Position numbers and translations under genes: made by a program. From Polynucleobacter ibericus (lineage in GTDB: Bacteria > Pseudomonadota > Gammaproteobacteria > Burkholderiales > Burkholderiaceae), in contig NZ_CP061309.1 in NCBI RefSeq assembly GCF_018687955.1, forward strand, positions 1,658,007-1,722,006: 64,000 nt of DNA. The letters are read 5' to 3'. The notes under the pieces were generated by a model. It searched no databases. It saw only the letters and a program-made list of their open reading frames with translations, and was not told the DNA's origin. Shown here piece by piece: positions 54,820-64,000 of this stretch (position 1 is the first letter of the stretch; every line of letters begins with the position of its first letter).

Positions 54820-56400
54820 ATGATCCGCACAGCCCTTCTCTCCGTATCCGATAAAAATGGCATCATCCCTTTTGCCAAATCTCTCCATGAGCAGGGGATT
54901 AAGCTCATCTCGACTGGTGGCACGGCAAAGCTGTTGGCTGAAAATAATCTGCCAGTGGTTGAAGTTTCCTCGCTGACGAAATTTCCGGAGATGCTCGATG
55001 GTCGCGTAAAAACCCTTCACCCTATGGTGCACGGCGGTTTATTAGCTCGTAGAGATTTCCCGGAGCATATGGCAGCCCTTAAAGAGCATGGGATCGACAC
55101 GATTGATATGTTGGTCATTAATCTTTACCCATTTAATGAGACAGTTGCCAAGGAAAGCTGCTCATTTGAAGATGCGGTTGAGAACATTGATATTGGTGGT
55201 CCAGCCATGTTACGTGCTGCCGCTAAGAATCATCAAGATGTTACGGTATTGATCTCACCAGAAGATTACGCCCCAGTCTTAGCGGAGATGAAGGCCAATA
55301 AGAATGCCGTCTCTTATAAAACTAATTTATCTTTGGCTAAAAAAGTATTTGCCCACACTGCTCAATATGATGGCGCCATTGCGAACTACCTCTCTGCATT
55401 AGGTGATGATTTGGATCACAAGGCACGCTCAGCCTACCCAGAAACACTGCACCTTGCCTTTGAAAAAGTACAAGAAATGCGCTACGGTGAGAACCCACAT
55501 CAATCTGCTGCTTTCTACAAAGACATCTACCCTGTGGACGGTGCACTAGCTAATTACAAGCAATTACAAGGTAAAGAGCTTTCTTATAACAATATTGCGG
55601 ATGCTGATTCAGCATGGGAATGCGTTAAGAGCTTTGCCGGCAACGCTGGTGGCGCTGCTGCTTGCGTCATCATCAAGCATGCCAACCCTTGCGGCGTAGC
55701 TGTTGGTGCTAATGCGCTCGAGGCTTATCAAAAAGCCTTTAAGACGGACCCAAGCTCTGCTTTTGGCGGCATTATTGCTTTCAATGTACCTTGTGATGGT
55801 GCCGCTGCTGAAGCCGTCTCTAAACAATTTGTTGAGGTGCTAATTGCCCCTAGCTTTAGCGATGAAGCTAAAGCCATTTTTGCTGCCAAACAAAATGTGC
55901 GTCTCTTAGAGATTCCTTTGGGCACTACATTTAACACCTTTGATTTCAAACGCGTTGGCGGTGGTTTACTAGTGCAATCTCCAGATGCCAAGAACGTTCT
56001 CGAAAATGAAATGCGTGTTGTGAGCAAACGTCTACCAACTCCAAGCGAAATGCATGACATGATGTTTGCTTGGCGTGTAGCTAAGTTTGTAAAGTCGAAT
56101 GCTATTGTGTATTGCGCTAATGGTATGACCCTAGGCATTGGTGCAGGTCAAATGAGCCGCGTAGATTCTGCGCGTATGGCTAGTATCAAGGCTGAGAATG
56201 CAGGCTTAAGTCTCAAAGGCTCTGCAGTAGCCAGCGACGCTTTCTTCCCATTCCGTGATGGCTTGGATGTCGTTGTGAACGGTGGTGCTAGCTGTGCGAT
56301 TCAGCCTGGCGGCAGTATGCGTGATGATGAAATCATTGCAGCCGCAAATGAACATGGTATTGCGATGATCTTTACTGGCATACGTCACTTCCGTCATTAA
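54820..56400 (+). CDS. purH: Bifunctional AICAR formyltransferase / IMP cyclohydrolase PurH
   Basis: Last two steps of IMP synthesis. The 526-residue protein has an N-terminal MGS-like IMP cyclohydrolase domain ([38 protein letters not shown]) and a C-terminal formyltransferase domain with the catalytic KHANPCG near residue 288 and [12 protein letters not shown] near 478. ruvC follows 6 bp later, and the start lies 46 bp after fis. It complements the purC/E/K genes at the left end. Confidence 0.97.
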   Translation: MIRTALLSVSDKNGIIPFAKSLHEQGIKLISTGGTAKLLAENNLPVVEVSSLTKFPEMLDGRVKTLHPMVHGGLLARRDFPEHMAALKEHGIDTIDMLVINLYPFNETVAKESCSFEDAVENIDIGGPAMLRAAAKNHQDVTVLISPEDYAPVLAEMKANKNAVSYKTNLSLAKKVFAHTAQYDGAIANYLSALGDDLDHKARSAYPETLHLAFEKVQEMRYGENPHQSAAFYKDIYPVDGALANYKQLQGKELSYNNIADADSAWECVKSFAGNAGGAAACVIIKHANPCGVAVGANALEAYQKAFKTDPSSAFGGIIAFNVPCDGAAAEAVSKQFVEVLIAPSFSDEAKAIFAAKQNVRLLEIPLGTTFNTFDFKRVGGGLLVQSPDAKNVLENEMRVVSKRLPTPSEMHDMMFAWRVAKFVKSNAIVYCANGMTLGIGAGQMSRVDSARMASIKAENAGLSLKGSAVASDAFFPFRDGLDVVVNGGASCAIQPGGSMRDDEIIAAANEHGIAMIFTGIRHFRH

Positions 56401-56406
56401 TCACTT

Positions 56407-56937
56407 ATGCGCTGGATAGGAATCGACCCAGGTTTACGGACTACCGGTTTTGGAGTCATTGATGTGGATGGCCAAAAACTGACCTACGTCGCCTCTGGGA
56501 CGATTGAAAGTGGCGACCCAGCAAAAGGTTTACCTGAGCGCTTAGGCGCCCTTTATGCGGGGGTCAAAGAAGTTTTAGAGACCTACTGTCCAGAGTCTGC
56601 TGCGATTGAAGAGGTTTTCTTAAATGTGAATCCTCGTTCAACGCTAATGCTGGGTCAAGCAAGGGGTGCCGTGATCGCTGCCCTCGTATCTGAAAAACTC
56701 CCCGTAGCTGAGTACAGTGCCCTGAGAGTAAAGCAAGCGATTGTTGGTACTGGTCGTGCTGCCAAGCCACAGGTACAAGAGATGGTGAAACGCCTTCTTA
56801 GGCTGAATCGCGCCCCAGGAACAGATGCTTCTGATGCATTAGGTGTCGCCATCTGCGCTGCCCATCACGCTCAAATACCAAAGGCAATTACAGCCGCCTT
56901 AGCACCTAAGTTAGCACCCAAAAAACGCAGTAAGTAA
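56407..56937 (+). CDS. ruvC: Holliday junction resolvase RuvC
   Basis: Endonuclease resolving Holliday junctions held by RuvAB. The 176 residues contain the acidic catalytic set in [15 protein letters not shown] (Asp), AAIEEVFLN (Glu) and [15 protein letters not shown] (two Asp). The basic C-terminal tail ([10 protein letters not shown]) is a small extension. It is first of ruvC-ruvA-ruvB and close behind purH. Confidence 0.97.
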   Translation: MRWIGIDPGLRTTGFGVIDVDGQKLTYVASGTIESGDPAKGLPERLGALYAGVKEVLETYCPESAAIEEVFLNVNPRSTLMLGQARGAVIAALVSEKLPVAEYSALRVKQAIVGTGRAAKPQVQEMVKRLLRLNRAPGTDASDALGVAICAAHHAQIPKAITAALAPKLAPKKRSK

Positions 56938-56966
56938 AAATACACATCACAGGTTAAGATCTCTAC

Positions 56967-57548
56967 ATGATTGGTCGTATACAAGGTACTCTCGTTTCAG
57001 TTCATCCCCCTCGTCTCTTGGTGGATTGCCAAGGCATCGGTTATGAAGTTGATGTACCAATGAGTACTTTGTACCAGCTGCCTCAAGCTGGTCAAAAAAT
57101 TACGCTTCTTACGCACTTTCAAGTTCGTGAGGATGCGCAGCAACTTTTTGGCTTTGCTACTGAAACAGAACGTGAAGCATTTAGACAGCTCATCAAGATT
57201 AGTGGCGTTGGTTCTCGCACAGCACTGGCTGTTCTGTCCGGCATGAGTGTGAATGAGCTGGCTCAAGCCATTGCGCTCCAAGAAGCTGGGCGCTTGACCC
57301 AAGTTCCCGGGATTGGTAAAAAGACTGCTGAGCGTCTTTGCTTAGAACTCAAAGGCAAACTAGCGCCGGATCTTGGTATTACAGGTGATAAACCCCAGGC
57401 AATTGAAGCGAGCAGTGAAGTATTGCAAGCACTCCTCGCGCTAGGCTATTCAGAAAAAGAGGCGCTTCTGGCGCTCAAGCAAATCCCACCAGAAACAAGT
57501 GTGTCGGACGGTATCCGCATGGGCTTAAAGTATTTATCTAAACCCTGA
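56967..57548 (+). CDS. ruvA: Holliday junction branch-migration subunit RuvA
   Basis: Tetrameric DNA-binding partner of RuvB, 193 residues. It starts [23 protein letters not shown] (OB fold), has the helix-hairpin-helix pairs [15 protein letters not shown] and [17 protein letters not shown], and a C-terminal RuvB-binding domain with [16 protein letters not shown]. It lies 29 bp after ruvC and 49 bp before ruvB. Confidence 0.97.
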   Translation: MIGRIQGTLVSVHPPRLLVDCQGIGYEVDVPMSTLYQLPQAGQKITLLTHFQVREDAQQLFGFATETEREAFRQLIKISGVGSRTALAVLSGMSVNELAQAIALQEAGRLTQVPGIGKKTAERLCLELKGKLAPDLGITGDKPQAIEASSEVLQALLALGYSEKEALLALKQIPPETSVSDGIRMGLKYLSKP

Positions 57549-57597
57549 ATCTAAATAGAAGCAATCCTCAATATTCAATAGGCACTACACTTGTGGC

Positions 57598-58668
57598 ATG
57601 GCAATTCATACAGACGACCTAAGCTCAATTCCTGAAGATTTACCAGAGGGCAATGACCGCATTGTGAGCGGCTCAGCCGGCAATGCTGAGGCTGTCTTTG
57701 AAAGAGCATTACGTCCCAAACAACTCGATGAGTATGTTGGTCAAACTAAAGCTAGGGCGCAATTAGAGATTTTTATTACCGCCACAAGAGCACGCCAAGA
57801 GGCTTTGGATCACGTTTTGCTCTTTGGTCCTCCTGGGCTTGGTAAAACCACACTCGCCCACATTATTGCGAGAGAACTTGGGGTCAACTTACGTCAAACT
57901 AGCGGACCCGTCCTAGATAGACCAGGCGACCTTGCTGCCTTGCTAACCAATTTAGAAGAAAACGATGTTCTCTTTATTGATGAGATTCATCGCCTCTCTC
58001 CAGTAGTAGAAGAAATTCTGTACCCAGCGCTGGAAGACTACAGCCTAGACATCATGATCGGCGAAGGTCCTGCAGCACGTAGTGTAAAAATTGACCTTAA
58101 GCCATTCACGCTGATTGGTGCAACTACTCGTGCTGGCATGCTAACCAATCCATTACGTGATCGTTTTGGCATTGTGGCCAGACTTGAGTTCTACACCACC
58201 GAAGAGCTCACCAAAATTATTAATCGTTCAGCCAGCTTGCTCAAGGCGGATATTGATCCAGATGGCTCGGTTGAAATTGCGAAACGTGCACGTGGTACTC
58301 CACGTATAGCTAATCGCCTACTCAGAAGAGTGCGTGACTACGCAGAAGTCAAAGGCACAGGCACGATTACCAAAGCTATGGCCGATGCTGCACTCAAAAT
58401 GCTAGATGTTGATCCAAGCGGCTTTGATGTAATGGATAGAAAATTGCTGGAAGCCATCTTGCACAAGTTTGATGGTGGCCCAGTAGGTATTGATAATTTG
58501 GCAGCAGCCATTGGTGAAGAACGCGACACGATTGAGGATGTTCTAGAACCCTATTTGATTCAACAGGGCTACCTACAAAGAACCTCTCGTGGCCGTGTGG
58601 CAACCCGCCAGGCCTATGAGCACTTTGGTTTAACGCCGCCCAGCGGCAGCGCTAGCCTAGATATTTAA
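57598..58668 (+). CDS. ruvB: Holliday junction DNA helicase RuvB
   Basis: AAA+ hexameric motor for branch migration, 356 residues. Walker A is [11 protein letters not shown] near 77, Walker [16 protein letters not shown] near 126, sensor 1 [11 protein letters not shown] near 175, and the arginine finger region follows in [11 protein letters not shown]. The C-terminal winged helix contains [13 protein letters not shown]. Its stop overlaps that of the convergent tyrS by 4 bp. Confidence 0.97.
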   Translation: MAIHTDDLSSIPEDLPEGNDRIVSGSAGNAEAVFERALRPKQLDEYVGQTKARAQLEIFITATRARQEALDHVLLFGPPGLGKTTLAHIIARELGVNLRQTSGPVLDRPGDLAALLTNLEENDVLFIDEIHRLSPVVEEILYPALEDYSLDIMIGEGPAARSVKIDLKPFTLIGATTRAGMLTNPLRDRFGIVARLEFYTTEELTKIINRSASLLKADIDPDGSVEIAKRARGTPRIANRLLRRVRDYAEVKGTGTITKAMADAALKMLDVDPSGFDVMDRKLLEAILHKFDGGPVGIDNLAAAIGEERDTIEDVLEPYLIQQGYLQRTSRGRVATRQAYEHFGLTPPSGSASLDI

Positions 58669-59897
58669 GCAAGGGTTACTTTTGCAAACTTACGTTTGCC
58701 TACCTGAACTACGTAAGTGCCAGCTTCAACTTTCAACTGTTTATCAGTAATCGTTGCGCCATCAATCTTCACACCATTTTGTTCAATGTTTCGGTTCGCT
58801 TCCGAGGTTGATGGTGTTAATCCAGCAGCTTTCAGAAGATTGGCCACCGCCATCGGTGCACCCGTCAAACTCACTTCAGGAATGTCATCAGGCACCCCGC
58901 CTTTGGCGCGGTGATTAAAGTCTTCTAGCGCTTTCTCTGCTGCAGCCTGTGAATGAAAACGCGCTACGATTTCTTGAGCGAGTAGTACTTTGCAATCTTT
59001 TGGATTTCTGCCAGCTGCAACTTCTTGCTTCATTAAATCAATTTCAGCCATAGGGCGGAATGACAGCAATGTGAAGTAATCCCACATCAGTTCATCGGAG
59101 ATACTCAACAGCTTGCCAAACATCTCACTAGCAGGCTCGCTAATGCCAATGTAATTACCTTTGGACTTACTCATCTTATCCACGCCATCCAGGCCAACGA
59201 GGAGAGGCATTGTCAAAATACATTGCGGCTCTTGGCCATACTCACGTTGAAGCTCGCGCCCAACTAAGAGATTAAATTTCTGATCAGTACCACCAAGCTC
59301 TAAGTCACTCTTCAAAGCAACAGAGTCATAGCCTTGCATCAGTGGATACAAGAACTCATGTACAGAAATGGGTACACCACTACGGTAGCGCTTGGTAAAG
59401 TCATCTCGTTCCAACATTTGTGCAACGGTATATCGTGCCGCCAACTGAATCATGCCGCGCGCCCCTAATGGATCACACCATTCGCTGTTGTAACGCACTT
59501 CAGTTTTAGAAGGGTCGAGCACCATACTCGCTTGGCGATAGTAAGTTTCCGCGTTAACGGCAATTTCTTCTGCGGTCAATGGAGGACGGGTGGCATTACG
59601 ACCAGATGGGTCACCAATCATGCTGGTGAAATCGCCAATCAAGAAAATAACGGTATGCCCTAAATCTTGTAACTGGCGCAATTTATTCAGGACCACTGTA
59701 TGACCCAAATGAATATCAGGTGCTGTTGGATCTAGACCTAATTTAATCCGCAACGGCGTCTTAGTCGCTTGGCTACGAGCCAACTTCTGAACCCAGTCCG
59801 CCTCAACCAATAGCTCGTCGCAGCCACGTTTAGTGACTTCGAGTGCTGCAAAGACTTCGGGGGTCAGAGGGTATTTTTGTTCTGGTTTGGCCGTCAT
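58665..59897 (-). CDS. tyrS: Tyrosyl-tRNA synthetase
   Basis: Class I aminoacyl-tRNA synthetase charging tRNA-Tyr. From the ATG at 59897 it has 410 residues; the open frame reaches 59981 but that part would overlap the anmK start region and is not conserved. [15 protein letters not shown] carries the HIGH-type motif and DKMSKSKGN the KMSKS loop, with a C-terminal S4 RNA-binding domain ([23 protein letters not shown]). The HLGH form and short size fit the TyrZ-type subgroup. Confidence 0.95.
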   Translation of the reverse strand: MTAKPEQKYPLTPEVFAALEVTKRGCDELLVEADWVQKLARSQATKTPLRIKLGLDPTAPDIHLGHTVVLNKLRQLQDLGHTVIFLIGDFTSMIGDPSGRNATRPPLTAEEIAVNAETYYRQASMVLDPSKTEVRYNSEWCDPLGARGMIQLAARYTVAQMLERDDFTKRYRSGVPISVHEFLYPLMQGYDSVALKSDLELGGTDQKFNLLVGRELQREYGQEPQCILTMPLLVGLDGVDKMSKSKGNYIGISEPASEMFGKLLSISDELMWDYFTLLSFRPMAEIDLMKQEVAAGRNPKDCKVLLAQEIVARFHSQAAAEKALEDFNHRAKGGVPDDIPEVSLTGAPMAVANLLKAAGLTPSTSEANRNIEQNGVKIDGATITDKQLKVEAGTYVVQVGKRKFAKVTLA

Positions 59898-59973
59898 GCT
59901 GATTCGGGTTGCTGATTCAGTTAAATTACTAGTTAAATTGCTAAAGCATAATTGTCGCATTCCTGAGAACTCC

Positions 59974-61101
59974 ATGAACAAACCCCATTCCCTCTATATC
60001 GGCCTCATGTCAGGCACTAGCCTGGATGGAATAGATGCTGTTCTAGCCAAGATCGGGGCTGATGGGAAAGCTAGCACTCTAGAGGCAGTTAGCACCCCTT
60101 TCTCGCCGGAGCTACGCAAGGCCTTATTTGAACTGCAAAGTCCTGGTTCAAACGAGCTCCACAGGGAAAAACAAGCGGGAAATGCCCTGGCCTTAGCTTA
60201 TGCAGAAGCAGTTAACCAGCTACTTAAAAAAGCTGGGCTTCAGCCTTTCGATATCACTGCGATCGGCGCACATGGCCAAACTATTCGTCACCAACCGCAC
60301 CTTGGCGAGATGGCTTACACGCATCAAACGCTCAATCCCTCCTTACTAGCAGAAAGGACAGGTATTGATGTCATCGCCGATTTTAGAAGTCGGGATTTGG
60401 CTGCAGGCGGACATGGCGCACCTTTGGTCCCAGCATTTCATGCGCAGCAATTTGTCTCTTCAGAAAATATCGCCATTCTCAATATTGGTGGAATTGCTAA
60501 TCTCACACTGCTTCCCAATAATGGTGAAGTTACTGGCTTTGATACCGGCCCCGGCAATATGTTAATGGATGCCTGGGTGCATGAGCATCAAGGAAATGCA
60601 TTTGATGAAAATGGGCAATGGGCATTGCAAGGCAAGGTCAACGAAACATTACTTGCAAAAATGTTAGATGATTCTTTCTTTATCAAATCTCCACCAAAGA
60701 GCACGGGTAGAGATGACTTTCATCTTGCTTGGCTACAAGAAAAATTGGTCAATGAGAACTATCTTTGCGAAGATGTTCAAGCAACCTTACTGCACCTTAC
60801 CGCACACTCAGTCCTAGAGGCTTTGCAACACCATGCCCCGCAAACCCAGAAGCTGATTGTCTGTGGTGGTGGTGCCAAAAATAACGCCTTAATGAATTTA
60901 TTGAAATTAAAGTCGCAATCTTTCTTCAAACAAACACTAGAAATTACTACAAGCGAGCCTGCGGGAATTGACCCACAACTCGTTGAGGGCCTAGCCTTTG
61001 CATGGCTTGCCTGGGCTCATAAAGAAAAACGGCCAGCAAATTTGCCAGCCGTTACGGGAGCGAAGGGCCCTAGAATTCTAGGCGCTTGCTATCCTGCTTA
61101 A
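59974..61101 (+). CDS. anmK: Anhydro-N-acetylmuramic acid kinase AnmK
   Basis: Cleaves the 1,6-anhydro ring of anhydro-MurNAc and phosphorylates it to MurNAc-6-phosphate. The ATG at 59974 yields 375 residues and the family N-terminus [17 protein letters not shown]; the frame is open to 59833 but runs into tyrS. Other motifs: [38 protein letters not shown] and [13 protein letters not shown]. With amgK-murU elsewhere in the window it feeds the UDP-MurNAc recycling route. Confidence 0.95.
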   Translation: MNKPHSLYIGLMSGTSLDGIDAVLAKIGADGKASTLEAVSTPFSPELRKALFELQSPGSNELHREKQAGNALALAYAEAVNQLLKKAGLQPFDITAIGAHGQTIRHQPHLGEMAYTHQTLNPSLLAERTGIDVIADFRSRDLAAGGHGAPLVPAFHAQQFVSSENIAILNIGGIANLTLLPNNGEVTGFDTGPGNMLMDAWVHEHQGNAFDENGQWALQGKVNETLLAKMLDDSFFIKSPPKSTGRDDFHLAWLQEKLVNENYLCEDVQATLLHLTAHSVLEALQHHAPQTQKLIVCGGGAKNNALMNLLKLKSQSFFKQTLEITTSEPAGIDPQLVEGLAFAWLAWAHKEKRPANLPAVTGAKGPRILGACYPA

Positions 61102-61128
61102 TTCAATATTAACTAAATACGTTTTTAT

Positions 61129-61503
61129 TTAAGCAGAGAAAGAAGATCCGCAGCCACAAGTAGTTTGTGCGTTTGGATTCTTAATCACAAACTGTGATCC
61201 ATTGATATCTTCTTTGTAATCAATCTCAGCACCAACCAAATATTGGAAGCTCATTGAGTCTACTAATAAAGTAACGCCATTCTTTTCAAAGAGTGTGTCA
61301 TCTTCATTCACAGCATCATCAAATGTGAAGCCATACTGAAATCCCGAGCAACCGCCACCTTGCACAAATACACGAAGCTTCAATTCTGGATTGCCTTCTT
61401 CCGCAATCAAGTCAGCCACTTTTGCAGCAGCGCTATCAGTGAACACCAATGGGGTAGGTGGCTCAGCTAAGTCTTCTACAGGTTTTGTCGCTAATTCAGT
61501 CAT
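61129..61503 (-). CDS. erpA: Iron-sulfur cluster insertion protein ErpA
   Basis: A-type Fe-S carrier, 124 residues. The three cluster cysteines are Cys52 ([11 protein letters not shown]), Cys116 and Cys118 ([11 protein letters not shown]). An N-terminal extension with Glu/Pro-rich residues precedes the core, as in other betaproteobacterial ErpA. It is 68 bp downstream of argC on the same strand. IscA-type proteins look alike; the stand-alone position away from an isc operon supports ErpA. Confidence 0.93.
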   Translation of the reverse strand: MTELATKPVEDLAEPPTPLVFTDSAAAKVADLIAEEGNPELKLRVFVQGGGCSGFQYGFTFDDAVNEDDTLFEKNGVTLLVDSMSFQYLVGAEIDYKEDINGSQFVIKNPNAQTTCGCGSSFSA

Positions 61504-61571
61504 GATTTACTCCTAATTCAAAAGGCAATGTCTTATTTTAGGCTTTTAATGCCCAGTTTGCTGAAGGGTCA

Positions 61572-62630
61572 TTATGGGGAAACAGCAATCTGGGTAAGGC
61601 CGGTAGTCTCTGGTAAGCCAAACATGAGGTTCATACACTGTACGCCTTGGCCCGAAGCACCCTTCACTAGATTGTCTTCAACCACCAAAATAACTAAAGT
61701 GTCACCGCCGCCTGGTCGATGGATCGCAATCCGGATGCCATTACTACCCCTTACAGAACGTGTTTCTGGGTGGCTGCCTGCTGGCATCACGTCGACAAAC
61801 GACTCATCTTTATAGAAGTTCTCGTAGAGCTTTTGATAATCAACATCTTTACCAGCCTCAGTCAAACGCACATACAAAGTTGAATGAATACCTCTAATCA
61901 TCGGTGTTAAATGGGGCACAAAGGTCAAGCCAATCTGATCATGACCAGCAATCGCTTTTAGGCCTTGTTCAATTTCAGGTAAATGACGATGACCTTTTAC
62001 GCTATAGGCCTTGAAGTTATCAGCCGCCTCAGATAGAAGTGTGCCGATCTCTGCCTTACGTCCAGCACCAGAAGTACCTGACTTCGAATCAGAAATAATA
62101 TGCGTACCATCAATGAGGTTCTTACCACCCGTAGATTTTGGTGAGAGCAAGGGTGCAAGACCAAGCTGCACTGACGTTGGATAGCAACCCGCTAAACCAA
62201 CCACCCGCGCCTTTTTAATGGCATCACGATTAATCTCTGGCAAACCGTAAACGGCCTCAGCCAAAATTTCTGGGCAACTATGTTCCATGCCGTACCACTT
62301 CGCAAACTCTTTAACATCTTTGAGACGGAAGTCTGCAGCAAGATCCAAAATCTTCACATTGTTAGCAAGCAACTCTTTTGCTTGCGCCATTGCAACGCCA
62401 TGAGGAGTTGCGAAGAACACGACATCGCATTCAGTGAGTTTGGCTTCATCAGGCGTGGTGAATTTGAGAGCAACACGGCCACGTAAAGAGGGGAACATCT
62501 CAGCCACTGGCATGCCAGCTTCTGTACGAGAAGTAATTGCAGTGAGCTCCACCTCAGGATGCTGAGCTAATAAACGCAACAACTCTACTCCGGTGTAACC
62601 AGTGCCGCCAACGATGCCAACTTTAATCAT
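61572..62630 (-). CDS. argC: N-acetyl-gamma-glutamyl-phosphate reductase ArgC
   Basis: NADPH-dependent third step of arginine synthesis. Starting at the ATG at 62630, preceded by GGAGAG, the protein has 352 residues and begins [20 protein letters not shown]; the ATG 12 bp upstream would place the ribosome site inside the gene. The catalytic cysteine is in [14 protein letters not shown] near 150, with HRHLPEIEQ near 217. It follows rpsI after a terminator, the usual betaproteobacterial order. Confidence 0.95.
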   Translation of the reverse strand: MIKVGIVGGTGYTGVELLRLLAQHPEVELTAITSRTEAGMPVAEMFPSLRGRVALKFTTPDEAKLTECDVVFFATPHGVAMAQAKELLANNVKILDLAADFRLKDVKEFAKWYGMEHSCPEILAEAVYGLPEINRDAIKKARVVGLAGCYPTSVQLGLAPLLSPKSTGGKNLIDGTHIISDSKSGTSGAGRKAEIGTLLSEAADNFKAYSVKGHRHLPEIEQGLKAIAGHDQIGLTFVPHLTPMIRGIHSTLYVRLTEAGKDVDYQKLYENFYKDESFVDVMPAGSHPETRSVRGSNGIRIAIHRPGGGDTLVILVVEDNLVKGASGQGVQCMNLMFGLPETTGLTQIAVSP

Positions 62631-62712
62631 GTCACTCTCCAAAATGCGCTATATCGAAATTATCGTATAGAGCTTACTACTTGATTCTTACGATTATCTT
62701 AATTGTAGAAAC

Positions 62713-62740
62713 AAAAAGGGCCGCTTGCGCGACCCTTTCG
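62713..62740 (-). terminator. Intrinsic terminator after rpsI
   Basis: AAAGGG-CGC and GCG-CCCTTT (one C-A mismatch) form a stem with a 4-nt loop, ending in TTTTTGTTT on the minus strand, 25 bp after the rpsI stop. It separates the ribosomal pair from argC. Confidence 0.88.
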
Positions 62741-62764
62741 ATAAAACTTAAGCGACTGAAAGAA

Positions 62765-63166
62765 TTAGCGCTTGCTGAACTGCTTACGACGACGCGCGCC
62801 GTGCAGACCAACTTTTTTACGCTCAACTTCACGAGCATCGCGAGTTACCAAACCTGCTTTGGACAGGGTTGGCTTCAAAGCGTTGTCGTAGTCGATCAAT
62901 GCACGAGTTACACCGTGACGAACTGCACCAGCTTGGCCAGTTTCACCGCCACCAGAAACGTTTACCTTGATATCAAAGGTCGTTAAGTGGGCTGTGAGAG
63001 CCAAAGGCTGACGAGCGATCATGCGTGATGTTTCACGAGCAAAATAAGCATCGATAGGCTTACCATTAACAATGATTTCGCCTTTGCCAGATTTAATGAA
63101 TACGCGCGCAACAGAACTCTTGCGGCGACCAGTACCGTAATTCCAATTTCCGTAATTAATAGCCAT
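62765..63166 (-). CDS. rpsI: Ribosomal protein uS9
   Basis: Small-subunit protein with a C-terminal tail that reaches the P-site tRNA. The 133 residues start with [17 protein letters not shown] and end in the basic [35 protein letters not shown] is the family signature. It follows rplM by 9 bp in the universal rplM-rpsI pair and is closed by a strong terminator. Confidence 0.98.
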   Translation of the reverse strand: MAINYGNWNYGTGRRKSSVARVFIKSGKGEIIVNGKPIDAYFARETSRMIARQPLALTAHLTTFDIKVNVSGGGETGQAGAVRHGVTRALIDYDNALKPTLSKAGLVTRDAREVERKKVGLHGARRRKQFSKR

Positions 63167-63175
63167 TTGGTTTCC

Positions 63176-63604
63176 TTAAATCTCTAACGCTTTTGGCTGT
63201 TGAGCCGCATGCGGATGATTGGCGTCGCCGTAGACTTTTAATTTCTTAATCATGGCATAGCCTAGTGGGCCTTTTGGCAACATACCCTTCACAGCCTTCT
63301 CCAAAGCGCGACCTGGGAAACGGTCTTGCATCTTGTCGAAGTTGGTCGAGCTAATACCACCTGGGTATCCGCTGTGACGGTAATAAATTTTGTTCAAGCC
63401 TTTTGTGCCAGTGACACGGAGCTTAGAAGAATTGATGACAACAATGAAGTCGCCAGTATCAACGTGTGGGGTGTATTCAGGCTTGTGCTTGCCGCGTAGA
63501 CGGAGTGCCACTTCACTGGCGACACGACCGAGGACTTTGTCCGTAGCGTCAATCACGAACCATTCATGCACTACCTCATGGGATTTTGCAGAAAAAGTTT
63601 TCAT
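63176..63604 (-). CDS. rplM: Ribosomal protein uL13
   Basis: Large-subunit protein, 142 residues. It contains [28 protein letters not shown] at the N-terminus, the loop [10 protein letters not shown] and the signature [21 protein letters not shown]. It begins the rplM-rpsI operon. The upstream region (63605-63764) should carry the promoter and leader, but I could not pick a convincing -35/-10 pair. Confidence 0.98.
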   Translation of the reverse strand: MKTFSAKSHEVVHEWFVIDATDKVLGRVASEVALRLRGKHKPEYTPHVDTGDFIVVINSSKLRVTGTKGLNKIYYRHSGYPGGISSTNFDKMQDRFPGRALEKAVKGMLPKGPLGYAMIKKLKVYGDANHPHAAQQPKALEI

Positions 63605-63764
63605 GATTTCTCAAATTGTTATGGTCAATAAAAAATTACGCCAACCAAACTACGTCCACCTTGGCCCTGCTTATGTTTGCAAGCTCGCAGATTCTGTAGT
63701 CCAACTGGTACAACAAATTACCGCTGACCGGCTCGGTAATTCAGTAAAGCCTTGAATTGTAACC

Positions 63765-63867
63765 TAAAAAAAACCCAGGAACGAGTCCTGGGTTGGAATC
63801 CACCTATGTTTGGGTGGAGGAGACACTGGGAGATAAGTCGCAGTCTTATACAAGACTGACTACCAAT
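63765..63867 (-). ncRNA. Candidate small RNA with anti-Shine-Dalgarno segment
   Basis: About 103 nt predicted between a good promoter and a strong terminator, with no reading frame. Order 5' to 3' on the minus strand: hairpin CAGTCTT-gtat-AAGACTG (about 63838-63855); an unpaired stretch with UCUCC; UCUCCUCCACCC, complementary to ribosome-binding sites; a small stem CCACC/GGTGG (about 63803-63819); then the terminator AACCCAGGA/TCCTGGGTT with eight T residues (about 63765-63796). Such C-rich loops are used by trans-acting sRNAs to block translation. I do not know an established family name for it. The 3' end lies upstream of rplM, so a 5' leader for rplM is excluded by the terminator. Confidence 0.6.
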
Positions 63868-63873
63868 ATGGTT

Positions 63874-63903
63874 ATTCTACACAAGGAATATGGTGCAACG
63901 CAA
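63874..63903 (-). promoter_or_regulatory. Sigma-70 promoter of the candidate small RNA
   Basis: On the minus strand TTGCGT (63898-63903) and TAGAAT (63874-63879) are separated by 18 bp; the -10 matches five of six consensus bases. The predicted start is near 63867. An AT-rich palindrome lies directly upstream. Confidence 0.6.
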
Positions 63904-63905
63904 GA

Positions 63906-63927
63906 AAATTGACCAAAATCAATTTTT
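63906..63927. promoter_or_regulatory. Perfect AT-rich inverted repeat upstream of the sRNA promoter
   Basis: AAAATTGA and TCAATTTT form perfect 8-bp arms around CCAAAA, ending 2 bp from the -35 element. It could be an operator or an UP-like element. The remaining 73 bases to the window edge are AT-rich with no gene visible. Confidence 0.5.
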
Positions 63928-64000
63928 TGCTGATTTTTCGCTATTTTCGTAAGCCAACAGCCCACCTGAAATATTGGTAAACTATTGATAATATTGATTA

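Noticed and set aside
59833..59973. Upstream extension of anmK into tyrS
   Set aside because: AnmK proteins begin a few residues before [10 protein letters not shown]; the ATG at 59974 fits this, while the extension overlaps the tyrS N-terminus.
61028..61053. Inverted repeat AACGGC...GCCGTT inside the 3' part of anmK
   Set aside because: It is imperfect, lies within coding sequence and has no T-run; probably a consequence of codon choice.
63390..63755. Plus-strand frame across the rplM start
   Set aside because: Antisense to rplM and its leader, without ribosome site or recognisable features.
1..64000. CRISPR arrays, insertion sequences, prophage genes and rRNA
   Set aside because: No spaced direct repeats of CRISPR type, transposase motifs, phage structural genes or rRNA sequence were recognised. 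The only strong tandem repeat is the TPR-coding array at 14540-15253, which is in frame inside a gene.

Overview
The window reads as a stretch of chromosome from a betaproteobacterium of the order Burkholderiales, most likely Polynucleobacter or a close freshwater relative. The inference rests on gene orders (pgk-pyk-fba-purC-purE-purK; pdxA/ksgA next to surA-lptD; dusB-fis-purH-ruvCAB; rplM-rpsI-argC-erpA), on compact spacing with many 1-26 bp overlaps, on a modest G+C content for this order, and on small families common in Burkholderiales (DUF2878, CHCC zinc finger, MHS-type MFS carriers). No rRNA, insertion sequence, prophage or CRISPR array is visible. One tRNA gene is present.

Layout. 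1-6.1 kb (minus): lower glycolysis (pgk, pyk, fba) running into purine synthesis (purC, purE, partial purK). 6.3-9.6 kb (plus): ilvE, a CHCC zinc-finger protein, the heptosyltransferase waaF and two uncharacterised genes. 9.6-11.8 kb: a BepA-like M48 protease (minus) diverging from moaC (plus). 11.8-17.3 kb (minus): an AT-rich accessory block of four glycosyltransferase-type genes, two of them fused to TPR arrays, directly downstream of a type IV pilin gene (17.5-18.0 kb). 18.1-24.1 kb (minus): terC, sucCD, recA-recX behind a LexA box, DUF2878, tRNA-Met(CAT) and a small exported protein. 24.1-34.6 kb: mixed transport and metabolic genes (MOSC, MHS transporter, GGT-like, TRIC channel, maiA, gamma-carbonic anhydrase, amt, Rap1a-like protein, glycine-zipper lipoprotein, OsmC, rhodanese, antiporter). 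34.6-43.3 kb (plus): miaB-ybeY-corC-lnt, glyQS, gmhB, plsC. 43.3-49.0 kb (minus): lptD-surA-pdxA-ksgA. 49.1-58.7 kb (plus): amgK-murU-pepP-ubiH-like, dusB-fis, purH, ruvCAB. 58.7-64.0 kb: tyrS (minus), anmK (plus), then rplM-rpsI-argC-erpA (minus) and a candidate small RNA at the right edge.

Several distant genes work together: waaF, gmhB, lptD, surA, lnt and the BepA-like protease in outer-membrane and LPS assembly; anmK, amgK and murU in the recycling route that rebuilds UDP-MurNAc; purK/E/C and purH in purine synthesis; recA-recX and ruvABC in recombination.

The parts most worth a second look are the candidate sRNA with an exposed anti-Shine-Dalgarno segment (about 63765-63867), the TPR-glycosyltransferase block beside the pilin with seven tandem 102-bp repeats, a possible pseudoknot in the ilvE leader, an NtrC-like site beside amt, and the absence of ybeZ between miaB and ybeY.
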